Numbered from the stretch's first letter, positions 27,516 through 34,788 are shown. The stretch is DNA of 64,000 nt from Sphingomonas panni (GCF_022664435.1 NZ_JAKREU010000012.1:1-64000); one strand, 5' to 3'. Notes: a model not told the origin generated them from the letters alone. Numbers and translations are program-made.

Positions 27516-28679
27516 GTGCCCGTGTCCGTCTCATGCCATGCCGCCGTCAGCACGCAGCTGAACGCAATCTTCGTGTCGCTGGAGCTGAGCCGCTCCACCT
27601 GGCTGGTGACGTCGCTGTCGCCGGGTCGCGGCGAGCGGATCTCGCGGCATCAGGTGAAGGGCAGCGACGTGCCGGCACTCCTGGAGCGGTTCGCGCAGTT
27701 ACAGGCGAAGGCGCGGGAGCGGACAGGCGAGCAGTACCCGTTGGTCGTCATCCAGGAGGCGGGCCTCGACGGCTTCTGGATACACCGCTGCCTGGTGCGC
27801 GAGGGTATCGAGAGCTACGTCGTCGACGCCGCCTCGATTGCCGCTTCACGACGCAGCCGGCGCGCCAAGACGGACAAGCTCGACGGCGAGGCGCTGGTCC
27901 GCACGCTGCTGGCCTACAAGCGCGGGGAGCCGCGGGTGTGTGCGATGGTGGCGGTGCCGAGCGTCGAGGACGAGGACCGGCGACGCATCTCGCGCGAGCG
28001 GCGGGCTTTGGTCGTGGAGCGGGTGCGGCACGTCAACCGCATCAAGGGCCTGCTGTTCGCGCAAGGGGTCGGCGACTACGAGCCACTGCGCGCCGACCGG
28101 CGGGCGCGGCTGGACGAACTGGTGACCGGCGATGGACGACCGCTGCCCCGGCATGTTCGCCGCGAGATCGAGCGCGAGCTGGACCGGCTGGAGATGGTCG
28201 TCGGCCAGATCAAGCAGGTCGAAGCCGAGCGCGACGCGCTGCTCGAGCCGCGGTCGGATGCCGCCGGTGAGGCGGACACTGGTCCCCGGCTCATCCAGTT
28301 GCGCGGCATCGGTCCTGAGTTCGCCGGCGTGCTGCACGCAGAAGCGTTCTTCCGCAGCTTCAGCAATCGACGACAGGTCGCCGCCTATGCCGGGCTGGCC
28401 CCATCACCGTGGCAAAGCGGCAGCATGGACCGGGAGCAGGGCGTGTCCAAGGCGGGCAACAAGCGGTTGCGAACGACCATGATCCAGGTCGCCTGGCTGT
28501 GGCTGCGTCATCAGCCGGACTCGGAGCTGACGAAGTGGTACGCGGAGCGGGTGGGCGCGAACGGTGGTCGCGCGCGGCGGGTCATGATCGTGGCAGTCGC
28601 ACGCAAGCTGCTGATCGCGCTGTGGCAGTTCGTCTCGGCCGGCGTGGTGCCCGCAGGCGCGCTGCTGAAGGCCGCATGA
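27516..28679 (+). CDS. IS110-family transposase (DEDD recombinase)
   Basis: The protein has the RuvC-like DEDD domain (FVSLELSRSTWLVTSL, LVVIQEAGLDGFWIHR, RRAKTDKLDGEALVRTLLAY) and the C-terminal Tnp domain with RLIQLRGIGPEFAGVLHAEA, RRQVAAYAGLAPSPWQSGSM and VSKAGNKRLRTTMIQVAWLW. In the IS110 family these cut and rejoin DNA guided by a bridge RNA from the element. GTG 27516 is chosen because GAAGGAGG lies six bases before it; TTG 27510 would leave no spacing. About 387 residues, apparently intact. Confidence 0.9.
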   Translation: MPVSVSCHAAVSTQLNAIFVSLELSRSTWLVTSLSPGRGERISRHQVKGSDVPALLERFAQLQAKARERTGEQYPLVVIQEAGLDGFWIHRCLVREGIESYVVDAASIAASRRSRRAKTDKLDGEALVRTLLAYKRGEPRVCAMVAVPSVEDEDRRRISRERRALVVERVRHVNRIKGLLFAQGVGDYEPLRADRRARLDELVTGDGRPLPRHVRREIERELDRLEMVVGQIKQVEAERDALLEPRSDAAGEADTGPRLIQLRGIGPEFAGVLHAEAFFRSFSNRRQVAAYAGLAPSPWQSGSMDREQGVSKAGNKRLRTTMIQVAWLWLRHQPDSELTKWYAERVGANGGRARRVMIVAVARKLLIALWQFVSAGVVPAGALLKAA

Positions 28680-28940
28680 GCACGTAACCCGATACGAGTT
28701 CCCGCAGGGCATCGTCCCTGCCGGATCCAGGTGGACGGACCGGAGGTCCCTGTTGGCTTCAGATGCCGAAAAAAAGGTTGGTCCCGTCTCCTGAGCCAGA
28801 CCCGACGCAAGCGGGATTGTGGTGCAGCCGCGCACGAGCGGCGACCGGATGTGAGGTTAGAGCGGACCGGTCACCGGGACGCTTGTTGCAACAGGCTCAG
28901 GCCAGTGATCCAAAAATTGAGGAGGACGACCATGGCCTGA
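28680..28940 (+). ncRNA. Candidate bridge RNA region of the IS110 element
   Basis: No protein-like frame exists in this stretch after the transposase stop. It contains several hairpins: GCAGGGCATCGTCCCTGC near 28708, GGACCGGAGGTCC near 28737 and GCCGCGCACGAGCGGC near 28827. In IS110-family elements (IS621 is the studied case) a structured RNA from a non-coding end carries target- and donor-binding loops; in one subgroup it lies downstream of the transposase. The assignment is inferred from position and folding only. Confidence 0.4.
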
Positions 28941-29001
28941 CGCTCTGACCATTCCTGACGATTGATCTGGAATGGCGACGACAAAGCGATAAGCTGGCGT
29001 C

Positions 29002-29499
29002 ATGTACGCCGCACGAGCCAAGCGCACCTATCCTTCAATTTGGCGGGTGATCCTCGCCTTTGTAGTGGTCCCGGGCGCAGCCGCCTTGTTGATGGCTATT
29101 GCTATGCCAGCATATGAGGGCATCACCGATCCGCTCGAACGGATCTGGCGGAGCGCTGTGGCATTTGCCGTGTTTGGCGCTTACCCTCCAGCCTTTATCA
29201 TCGGGCTCCCGGCGTTCTTCATGTTACGCCGACACGTCAATGCGACAATCATCAACTGCGCTGCGACTGGTGCAGTGGTCGCCGCTCTTCCCTGGCTCGT
29301 GCTCGCGTTAATAAGTCGACCGGATAATGCGAGCATTGATGGACGATCAACCGTCATCGACGGATCTTTGACTACTTACGGATGGCTGATGAACTTCTAC
29401 TACGTCGGCCAAATTGCCCTATTAGGCGCTATTGCAGGCGCGCTGTTTTGGTTCATTGCTGCGGCTGGCAGCCGAACCGGCAAGGTAGAACAGATATGA
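29002..29499 (+). CDS. Four-helix membrane protein, possible IS passenger
   Basis: The 165-residue protein has four hydrophobic segments: VILAFVVVPGAAALLMAIAM, AVAFAVFGAYPPAFIIGLPA, INCAATGAVVAALPWLVLAL and YYVGQIALLGAIAGALFWFI. There is no signal peptidase motif, and I do not recognise a family. It lies between the IS110 element and the resumption of IS5 copy 3. It is richer in A and T than the neighbouring transposase, pointing to a different origin. It may be cargo picked up by the mobile element. Confidence 0.6.
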   Translation: MYAARAKRTYPSIWRVILAFVVVPGAAALLMAIAMPAYEGITDPLERIWRSAVAFAVFGAYPPAFIIGLPAFFMLRRHVNATIINCAATGAVVAALPWLVLALISRPDNASIDGRSTVIDGSLTTYGWLMNFYYVGQIALLGAIAGALFWFIAAAGSRTGKVEQI

Positions 29500-30011
29500 T
29501 TGTGCGGAAGGAAAGAGGCTGCACGCTCTACCGCACAGCCTCTTGACCTGAGAACTCCCATGTGAGGGGGGCCTTGGCCGCCTGATAGGCCGCACCAAGG
29601 GCGGCATGAACACCAAGCTCCATGCCGTAGCCGATGCGAACGGACGCCCCTTGAGCTTCTTCATGACCGCGGGCCAGGTCAGCGACTACACCGGTGCGGC
29701 CGCGTTGCTGGACGACCTGCCGAAGGCTCAGTGGCTGCTTGGGGATCGCGGCTACGACGCCGACTGGTTCAGGGATGCCCTCCAGGCCAAAGGCATCCAG
29801 CCCTGCATCCCAGGCCGCAGGTCGCGCAACGAACCGGTCCGGTACGACAAGCGCCGCTACCGGCGTCGCAGCCGCATCGAGATCATGTTCGGCCGCCTCA
29901 AGGACTGGCGCCGGGTCGCCACCCGCTACGACCGCTGCCCCACCGCCTTCTTCTCCGCAATCGCTCTCGCTGCCACCGTCATCTTCTGGCTGTGATCAAC
30001 GAGTCCTGACC

Positions 30012-30365
30012 CTAAGAGCCCTGGCTCGGGTGTTGCTTGCTCAGGCGACGTACAACCGACACAAGCTTCGCCAGCGTTGGGTCGCGGATCGGTTCGGTGA
30101 CGCGGAGTTCGCGACTGCGGCCGGCGATGGTCAGCCCAACCGTATAGGTGCGCGCATCCGGCCCCGCGCTGTCGTTAGCAGGCGTGCAGCTGAAGAAGTC
30201 CGCCTGATCGGCGAGACTGGCGATCTCCTGGCACTCCAAGGTGGCGAGATCGTCAAACGAGACCGTCTGCTCCTCCGCCAGTCCGGGGAAATGGGCAAGA
30301 CCGCCCTCGATGCACAAGCGGACCTCACCTTTTATCGTCTCGTCCAAGGCCTTGCCCTTCTGCAT
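30012..30365 (-). CDS. Emfourin-like protease-inhibitor-type protein
   Basis: From ATG 30365 (GGAG nine bases upstream) the frame encodes 117 residues. The pattern VRLCIEGGLAHFPGLAEEQ, then EIASLADQADFFSC, RTYTVGLTIAGRSRELRV and TLAKLVSVVRRLSKQ fits the protealysin-inhibitor emfourin type (EGG..A..PGL, a mid helix, a Y.v.i.. strand). Emfourins inhibit M4 metalloproteases and are usually encoded beside one; none is seen here. IS5 copy 3 inserted exactly in its stop codon: joining the flanks restores TAA, the present stop is TAG. Confidence 0.6.
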   Translation of the reverse strand: MQKGKALDETIKGEVRLCIEGGLAHFPGLAEEQTVSFDDLATLECQEIASLADQADFFSCTPANDSAGPDARTYTVGLTIAGRSRELRVTEPIRDPTLAKLVSVVRRLSKQHPSQGS

Positions 30366-30530
30366 CAGATCACTCCAACTATGCTCCGGGCCTCGGTGGC
30401 AGCGGCGCATCGTACAGATTTATCCAGCGCATGCCCATGCGTTGCCATGCTTTAGGAGCAGAGCGCCTCACCATAGCACTTGTGCGACCTTGCCGTTCTG
30501 CATAATATCATATCTGAATTATTGAAGGTG

Positions 30531-30542
30531 TGCACACGTGCA
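30531..30542 (+). promoter_or_regulatory. TGCACACSTGCA motif, copy 1 (parA start)
   Basis: TGCACACGTGCA overlaps the parA GTG start codon at 30538. The same 12-mer with one base changed recurs at 31159-31170 and 31487-31498. Placement at the start and end of parA and before repA suggests an operator or centromere-like site bound by the partition proteins. Confidence 0.55.
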
Positions 30543-31185
30543 TATTATCACTCTTGCAGCTCAGAAGGGTGGCGTTGGCAAAACGACGCTCGCGGTGAAT
30601 TTGGCGGTCGCTGCTGAAGCGGTCGGGATCAAGACGGCTCTCTTTGATCTCGACCCGCAGGAGAGCGCGACCGCTTGGAGCGAGCGACGAACGGCCGAGC
30701 TGCCGCACGTCGAGCCAATCAGTGCGAGACGCCTCGACCAAGCGATTGATGCAGCTGAGGCCAACGGCTTTGCACTTACTATCATCGACACACCGCCAGC
30801 GGCGGGCGCGGAAGCCGCCGCAGCGGCGCAGCGTGCCGATCTGGTCGTTATCCCCTGCCGTCCGTCATTGATCGATCTTGATGCGATCAAGCGCACGGCA
30901 CAGCTTATCACCAGCACGGGGCGAACGGGCGTGGTCGTGCTGAATGCCGCCCCCCCTACCGCAACCACATTGCTGGACGATGCCAAAACGCTTGCCGAGG
31001 CAACCGGCTTACGGGTGGCGCGTGCCGTATTGCGGGAGCGCAGCGTCTACCGAGCGGCATGGCCTTACGGCTTGGGCGTCATTGAGCATGAGCCGAAAGG
31101 TAAAGCTGCCTTGGAAATTGCAGCCTTGCAGAAGCACATATTTGATGATGTGATCAATTGCACACCTGCAAATGTGAAAGCTTGA
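30538..31185 (+). CDS. parA: ParA-type partition ATPase
   Basis: The 215-residue protein starts MHIITLAAQKGGVGKTTLAV with the deviant Walker A (KGGVGKTT, residues 10-17), then LFDLDPQESATAWSERR (Walker A' Asp) and TIIDTPPA (Walker B). The lack of an N-terminal DNA-binding domain makes it a short, type Ib-like ParA. It drives plasmid segregation with the small DNA-binding partner encoded next. It starts at GTG 30538, inside copy 1 of the TGCACACSTGCA motif, which suggests autoregulation. Confidence 0.93.
   Translation: MHIITLAAQKGGVGKTTLAVNLAVAAEAVGIKTALFDLDPQESATAWSERRTAELPHVEPISARRLDQAIDAAEANGFALTIIDTPPAAGAEAAAAAQRADLVVIPCRPSLIDLDAIKRTAQLITSTGRTGVVVLNAAPPTATTLLDDAKTLAEATGLRVARAVLRERSVYRAAWPYGLGVIEHEPKGKAALEIAALQKHIFDDVINCTPANVKA
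31159..31170 (+). promoter_or_regulatory. TGCACACSTGCA motif, copy 2 (parA 3' end)
   Basis: TGCACACCTGCA within the last codons of parA, 18 nt before the ATG of the small ribbon-helix-helix gene; likely the same binding site as copies 1 and 3. Confidence 0.5.
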
Positions 31186-31187
31186 TT

Positions 31188-31481
31188 ATGGCGAAACGGA
31201 CTTCCCTGTTGGGGCCGGCAGTAGCGGCACCCTCCCCTCGCGAACCCGAGCTGGAACGCCAGTCGGCTCCGGCGACCTTGCCGCCGAGTGCCGCACGATC
31301 AGGTGGCAAGCGACCGGGTAAGTATCACCTCGGGGCATATTTTGATCCTGCAGATCCCACGGCGGAGGCATTTCGCGTTTTGGCAGCGCGGACCCGGCGG
31401 AGTCACCAAGATCTCCTTGCTGAAGCGATCAGCGAACTGGTCGCCAAGTATGAAGCCGACAAGCAATTCGGCCGTGTGTGA
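31188..31481 (+). CDS. Ribbon-helix-helix ParB-like partition protein
   Basis: The 97-residue protein has a flexible basic N-terminus (MAKRTSLLGPAVAAPSPREP) and a C-terminal domain GKYHLGAYFDPADPTAEAFR followed by VLAARTRRSHQDLLAEAISE, the strand-helix-helix pattern of ribbon-helix-helix dimers such as ParG. Proteins of this kind bind the centromere, contact ParA through the flexible tail and repress the par operon. It follows parA by 2 nt and precedes repA, in the usual order for such replicons. Confidence 0.75.
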   Translation: MAKRTSLLGPAVAAPSPREPELERQSAPATLPPSAARSGGKRPGKYHLGAYFDPADPTAEAFRVLAARTRRSHQDLLAEAISELVAKYEADKQFGRV

Positions 31482-31486
31482 CGATG

Positions 31487-31498
31487 TGCACACCTGCA
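31487..31498 (+). promoter_or_regulatory. TGCACACSTGCA motif, copy 3 (before repA)
   Basis: TGCACACCTGCA lies 6 nt after the ribbon-helix-helix stop and 30 nt before the repA start. It could couple partition-protein level to replication control. Confidence 0.5.
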
Positions 31499-31527
31499 AC
31501 AATGCAGGATGGCAGGATTGATCCTTC

Positions 31528-32481
31528 ATGACCAAGCGCCAAAATCCCAACCCCGAATTTGATCTGTTCATCCCGTTGATGGGCGACCTCCCGCTGAAAG
31601 ATCAGCGGGAGACGATGGAGCGGCCGTTCTTCTCGCTCCAGAAGCGCAAGCGGGTGAAGCCGATCGAATATAGCAGCCCGGACGGCGAGACGTGGGTCAA
31701 GATTGAGGCGATCCCCGCCTACGGCATGGCCACGATCTGGGACGCCGATATCTTGATATGGGCGGCGTCCACGCTCAATCGGATGCGGGAGCAGGGGGTC
31801 AACGACCTTCCCCGGACACTTAGAACTACGTCCTATGACCTGTTGCGGGCGATCAAGCGCGACACCAGCGGCCGGGCTTATCAGGAGTTGCAGGCTGCAC
31901 TCCAGCGGCTTCAAACGACTTCCATATCGACCTCGATCCGCGCGCCCAAGCGGCGGACTAAGGCCGGTTTCAACTGGCTCGACAAATGGACGCTGGAGGT
32001 GGACCCGGACACTGACCAACCGCGCGGGATGACCATTACGCTGTCGGACTGGGTGTATGAGGGTATTATGGGGGAGCGGTCACTGCTCACCATGCACCAA
32101 GATTATTTCCTGCTGACCGGGGGGCTGGAACGCGCCCTGTATCGTATCGCGCGCAAGCACGCCGGCAATCAGAAGGGCGGGTGGACGTGTCGCGTCGAGG
32201 TGCTGCGCGACAAGACAGGCAGCGACAGCAAACCAAAAGAGTTCAACCGGATGCTGCGCAAAGTGGTGGAAGCCGACCAGCTCCCCGATTATGCGATGCA
32301 CATGGCCGCAACAGCCGATGGCAGTCCTGCCGTGCTGTTTCGACTTCGGGGTGAAGCGGAGGCGCTGGCACTGACTGCCAAGTTGGAAGCCGAGCAAGAG
32401 CGGCGGAACCGATTCGATGCCGATCGCCGCCGCGCCGCCGAGGTGGACGACCTGATGGACAAGCTCGCCGGAGAACGCTGA
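31528..32481 (+). CDS. repA: RepA-type replication initiator
   Basis: The 317-residue protein belongs to the replication initiator protein A family: MERPFFSLQKRKRVKPIEYS, WVKIEAIPAYGMATIWDADI, TTSYDLLRAIKRDTSGRAYQ and LERALYRIARKHAGNQKGGW are typical winged-helix segments. The long charged C-terminal helix (LTAKLEAEQERRNRFDADRR) closes it. It should bind the iterons immediately downstream and open the origin. Location between par genes and iterons supports this. Confidence 0.92.
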   Translation: MTKRQNPNPEFDLFIPLMGDLPLKDQRETMERPFFSLQKRKRVKPIEYSSPDGETWVKIEAIPAYGMATIWDADILIWAASTLNRMREQGVNDLPRTLRTTSYDLLRAIKRDTSGRAYQELQAALQRLQTTSISTSIRAPKRRTKAGFNWLDKWTLEVDPDTDQPRGMTITLSDWVYEGIMGERSLLTMHQDYFLLTGGLERALYRIARKHAGNQKGGWTCRVEVLRDKTGSDSKPKEFNRMLRKVVEADQLPDYAMHMAATADGSPAVLFRLRGEAEALALTAKLEAEQERRNRFDADRRRAAEVDDLMDKLAGER

Positions 32482-32485
32482 CTAT

Positions 32486-32678
32486 CGTGGTATCACACAC
32501 CGCAAGGCCCATCCGTATCAGAGGCGGAGGCGGGCAGCAGGCGTTGAGAGTGTGGATCGAGCAATAATCGACCCGCAAACAGGCAAGCGATCATCGTGGG
32601 ATCACACACCCGGGCGTCGTGGGATCACACACCGCACTATCGTGGGATCACACACCGAATCACGTGGGATCACACACC
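32486..32678 (+). repeat. Five iterons of the replication origin
   Basis: CGTGGGATCACACACC occurs at 32595-32610, 32618-32633, 32641-32656 and 32663-32678, start-to-start 23, 23 and 22 bp, so on one face of the helix every two turns. A fifth copy with one change (CGTGGTATCACACACC) lies apart at 32486-32501, 5 nt after the repA stop. These are direct repeats bound by RepA. The short spacing rules out a CRISPR array. Confidence 0.9.
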
Positions 32679-32689
32679 GGGCAGATTCT

Positions 32690-32776
32690 CAAGGTATTAC
32701 GAAGACGCGGTTTTTTGGCCGCTTTTCGACACTTAACCTTCTTAACGATTCCTATTTAACAGAATCACTTAACCCC
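32690..32776 (+). other. AT-rich unwinding region of the origin
   Basis: Right after the iterons the sequence becomes AT-rich and repeats CTTAAC or TTTAAC four times (about 32732, 32741, 32755 and 32768). This is the usual place for a DNA-unwinding element opened by RepA and DnaA. I see no perfect DnaA box. Confidence 0.6.
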
Positions 32777-33131
32777 AAGACCCGGCTCAAAAGGAAGGAA
32801 AGGGAATGCGGAATTGCCCCTTCGGCAATGGCCCTTCGTTACGTGCCGGCTACCGCCGTTACAGGAGCGGCCTGACGGCCGCAGGCTTCCGGGAAAAGCC
32901 AAGCCGATCCGGCGGTGTGTACCTGTCAGCGTGACGCCCGTTGAAAGGGCAGGGTGGGGAGATACCCCGAACCGATCGTCGGGTTCGCCGGTGTGTGCGA
33001 TCATGCCGGACCGTAGAGGCCATCGAACGCGCGTTCGGTATCGTAGCAGATGTTCGCGACGTTAACCGCGTGGGCGTTATCGTCTGCAGATGCGCCTGGG
33101 CATCGCTTGGATGGGCGGTCCTGAGCTGTGA
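32777..33131. other. Stretch without recognised gene
   Basis: This 355-bp stretch beyond the origin has only short frames without protein character. CGTTACAGG/CCTGACGG-like small dyads occur near 32850, but nothing I can name. Confidence 0.4.
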
Positions 33132-33380
33132 TTACGAGCAGTCTTGAGAGAGAAGCTCGCCGAGCAAGGCCACCGGATCGACGCCGATCGCCAAGGCGAC
33201 CGCGACATATTCATCCACGCTCAACTGCCGCTCACCGGTTTCGTAGCGCGATACATAGGCCTGCTGCCATCCGAGCCGCTTCGCGAGGTCGACCTGACGA
33301 AGCCTGGCGTCCCGCCGTGCCAGGGTCAGCGCAGCGACGATGCGGGCGTGCAGATCGGATGGGGCAGGGGAGGCGGGCAC
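33132..33380 (-). CDS. XRE-family transcriptional regulator
   Basis: The 82-residue protein is a compact helix-turn-helix of the Cro/CI type: HARIVAALTLARRDARLRQV, then DLAKRLGWQQAYVSRYETGE with recognition helix, and RQLSVDEYVAVALAIGVDP. It probably represses itself and the divergent gene at 33456 through the 23-bp dyad between them. No second domain is present. Confidence 0.88.
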   Translation of the reverse strand: MPASPAPSDLHARIVAALTLARRDARLRQVDLAKRLGWQQAYVSRYETGERQLSVDEYVAVALAIGVDPVALLGELLSQDCS

Positions 33381-33405
33381 CCCGAAGCATCTAGACCGGC
33401 TTGAG

Positions 33406-33428
33406 AGATATACGGAAAGCGTATATCT
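33406..33428. promoter_or_regulatory. XRE operator dyad
   Basis: AGATATACG (33406-33414) and CGTATATCT (33420-33428) form a perfect 9-bp inverted repeat with a 5-nt centre. It sits between the XRE start (33380) and the divergent gene (33456), the expected place for an autoregulatory operator. Confidence 0.75.
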
Positions 33429-33455
33429 TCTAGGTTTCCGATCGGGAGTGCTGAC

Positions 33456-33737
33456 ATGAGACTGTTCGAGCGCATCGCCACCTGGTTCGAAGGCTGGACG
33501 CTCCTGGCCCGCCCGGGGATCGGCAGCGACGGCACGGACATCAATCCGGCGACCGGATTACCTACAATCGCGGGAGCGGGGACCCCCGACGTCGCAGGCA
33601 ATCCCTACGGTTCTACCCGTTCGCACGATTACGAATCCGACTGGCAGCGCCACGATCGTTGGGACAGCGGCGCTCATGACCATTTCCAGCATCACGACAG
33701 CTGGTCGGCGAGCAGCCATGATCCCTGGCGTGACTGA
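33456..33737 (+). CDS. Small protein with His/Asp/Ser-rich tail
   Basis: The 93-residue product starts MRLFERIATWFEGWTLLARP, with GGGAG eight bases upstream, and has no clear membrane helix. The C-terminal third is rich in His, Asp, Ser and Trp (DYESDWQRHDRWDSGAHDHF, QHHDSWSASSHDPWRD), a composition that could bind metal or be disordered. I do not recognise the family. It overlaps the next gene by 20 nt and lies opposite the XRE operator, so it is probably repressed by that regulator. Confidence 0.6.
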   Translation: MRLFERIATWFEGWTLLARPGIGSDGTDINPATGLPTIAGAGTPDVAGNPYGSTRSHDYESDWQRHDRWDSGAHDHFQHHDSWSASSHDPWRD

Positions 33738-34323
33738 GCGCGTCCCGGTGGCCGACCGGCTGATTGCACGATGGGAGGTGAGCCAGCTGAACGTCGTGCC
33801 CTACGCGATCAGCGTCATGGCCTTCTTGCCGATGCTGATCATGACGATCGGTATCGCCAAGGCGATCGGCGCCAGACCGGCCGTCGTCGGACGAAGCATG
33901 CTCGTCCTCTGGGTGGCTCTGTTCGTGACCGAGATGGCGCGGGGGATCTGGACGTTGCGGCATCGTTACGCCTCACCGCGCTGGCTGCGGGCAGTTCATG
34001 CCGCGGTCGGTGACGACCTGGCTATTCACGCGCTCGCCGAGTTGATGCGCCAGCATCGGTACGAACCCGATTACGTCCTTCTGAGATCCGACATGACCAG
34101 CGCGGTCCAGCAGGAGCGCGCCAAGCGCAAGGACGCGGTCCGACGTTCCAAGGGAATCCGGATGATGGAGGAACCGGATCCTGCTTCCGGTTTGGAGGCG
34201 GAAGGCAGTGATCCCCGGATCGCCGAAGAGCAACGCGCCCAGGTCCGCGAGCGTCGTGCCGCTGAGAAGATTCTGGCAGCGGCAGCGCCGGTGACAGGCG
34301 ATATGTCCCGGATCTCCCGCTGA
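33718..34323 (+). CDS. Two-helix membrane protein of the plasmid backbone
   Basis: From ATG 33718 the frame encodes 201 residues with two hydrophobic helices (VVPYAISVMAFLPMLIMTIG and RSMLVLWVALFVTEMARGIW) and a long basic, helical cytoplasmic part (QQERAKRKDAVRRSKGIRMM, RERRAAEKILAAAAPVTG). ATG 33676 is an alternative start inside the previous gene. The family is unknown; position beside mobilisation genes suggests a transfer or maintenance role. It follows the His-rich gene with overlap. Confidence 0.6.
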   Translation: MIPGVTERVPVADRLIARWEVSQLNVVPYAISVMAFLPMLIMTIGIAKAIGARPAVVGRSMLVLWVALFVTEMARGIWTLRHRYASPRWLRAVHAAVGDDLAIHALAELMRQHRYEPDYVLLRSDMTSAVQQERAKRKDAVRRSKGIRMMEEPDPASGLEAEGSDPRIAEEQRAQVRERRAAEKILAAAAPVTGDMSRISR

Positions 34324-34788
34324 ACCCGCTGCCGCACCGCCCAGAAGGCGGTCCGGGTAAAATGACAGTTCGCTTGCTGGCCGGCTGACACGCCGGCCCG
34401 GGTGCCCCGCCGAAAGCCGGAATGAATGCCGGAGCAGCACGGCATCAGCACCGCAGCGTCTGGACCATGCAGGGAAGGAGCACACACCACGCTATGGATA
34501 GCGACCGTGTCCACACCATAAAATCTCGTGTTCTCAGAGCTGTAGCAGGATATTGGCTGTGCTGCGGGTTCCGCGAAAGCTGCCCCGTGACGTGCTACAA
34601 GGGCGCTACAGCGCTACGGAAGCCGTGATTTGCCGGGCTGCGCAGCGACATGAGGATCGCAAGCAAGCGAGCCGTGCACTGCTCCCCTTGGAAGCACGGG
34701 TTCATCTCTCGTCGGGCGTCATGGACAAGACCGGTGCGTCAGCAGCGGCGGATGTCGGGTTCAGCGGCGCGTGCTTGCTACCGCGCGG
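34324..34788. other. Gene-free stretch with hairpins, possible oriT region
   Basis: No protein-like frame is visible in 465 bp. It holds GGCCGGC/GCCGGCC (34379-34385, 34392-34398) around a 6-nt loop, and three near-tandem copies of GYGCTACA-like units at 34592-34618. Inverted repeats plus short direct repeats near a relaxase locus are features of transfer origins, but no known nick sequence is recognised and the relaxase gene is 1.6 kb away. Confidence 0.35.

Larger units (their letters stand above)
27446..29562 (+). mobile_element. IS110-family element plus membrane gene inserted in IS5 copy 3
   Basis: The foreign segment inside IS5 copy 3 is bounded by the direct repeat TCCCATG (27446-27452 and 29556-29562). 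It carries an IS110-family transposase, a 320-bp structured non-coding stretch and a separate membrane-protein gene. The IS110 part alone may end near CCATGG at 28931-28936, since a similar CCCATGGG stands at the left boundary. If so, two events or a passenger-carrying element are needed to explain the rest. IS110 elements insert by an RNA-guided recombinase without classic duplications. Confidence 0.6.
27116..29995 (+). pseudogene. IS427-type transposase split by an insertion
   Basis: Frame A starts at ATG 27116 (MSDLFWLTDEQIERLRPFFP) and loses IS5 sequence after SSLRVKR near 27443. Frame B resumes near 29566 and runs to 29995 (MNTKLHAVADANGRPLSFFM, LLGDRGYDADWFRDAL, SRIEIMFGRLKDWRR). The catalytic residues are on separate sides of the insertion, so the transposase is dead unless supplied in trans by copy 2. 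Confidence 0.88.
27056..30012 (+). mobile_element. IS5-family (IS427-type) element, copy 3, interrupted
   Basis: The left arm (27056-27441) begins GGGTCAGGACCCATTGATG and the right arm (about 29566-30012) ends CGAGTCCTGACCC. TA flanks both ends (27054-27055, 30013-30014), showing the copy entered as one unit and was split later. The arms match copy 2 closely; together they would make a standard 835-bp element. The break falls in the frameshift run (GGGTAAAAA on the left, GGGGGGCC on the right), with about 2.1 kb of foreign DNA between. Confidence 0.88.

Noticed and set aside
32595..32678. Regular 16-bp repeats that could be taken for a CRISPR array
   Set aside because: Gaps are only 6-7 bp, repeats lie next to repA and are phased to the DNA helix, so they are iterons.
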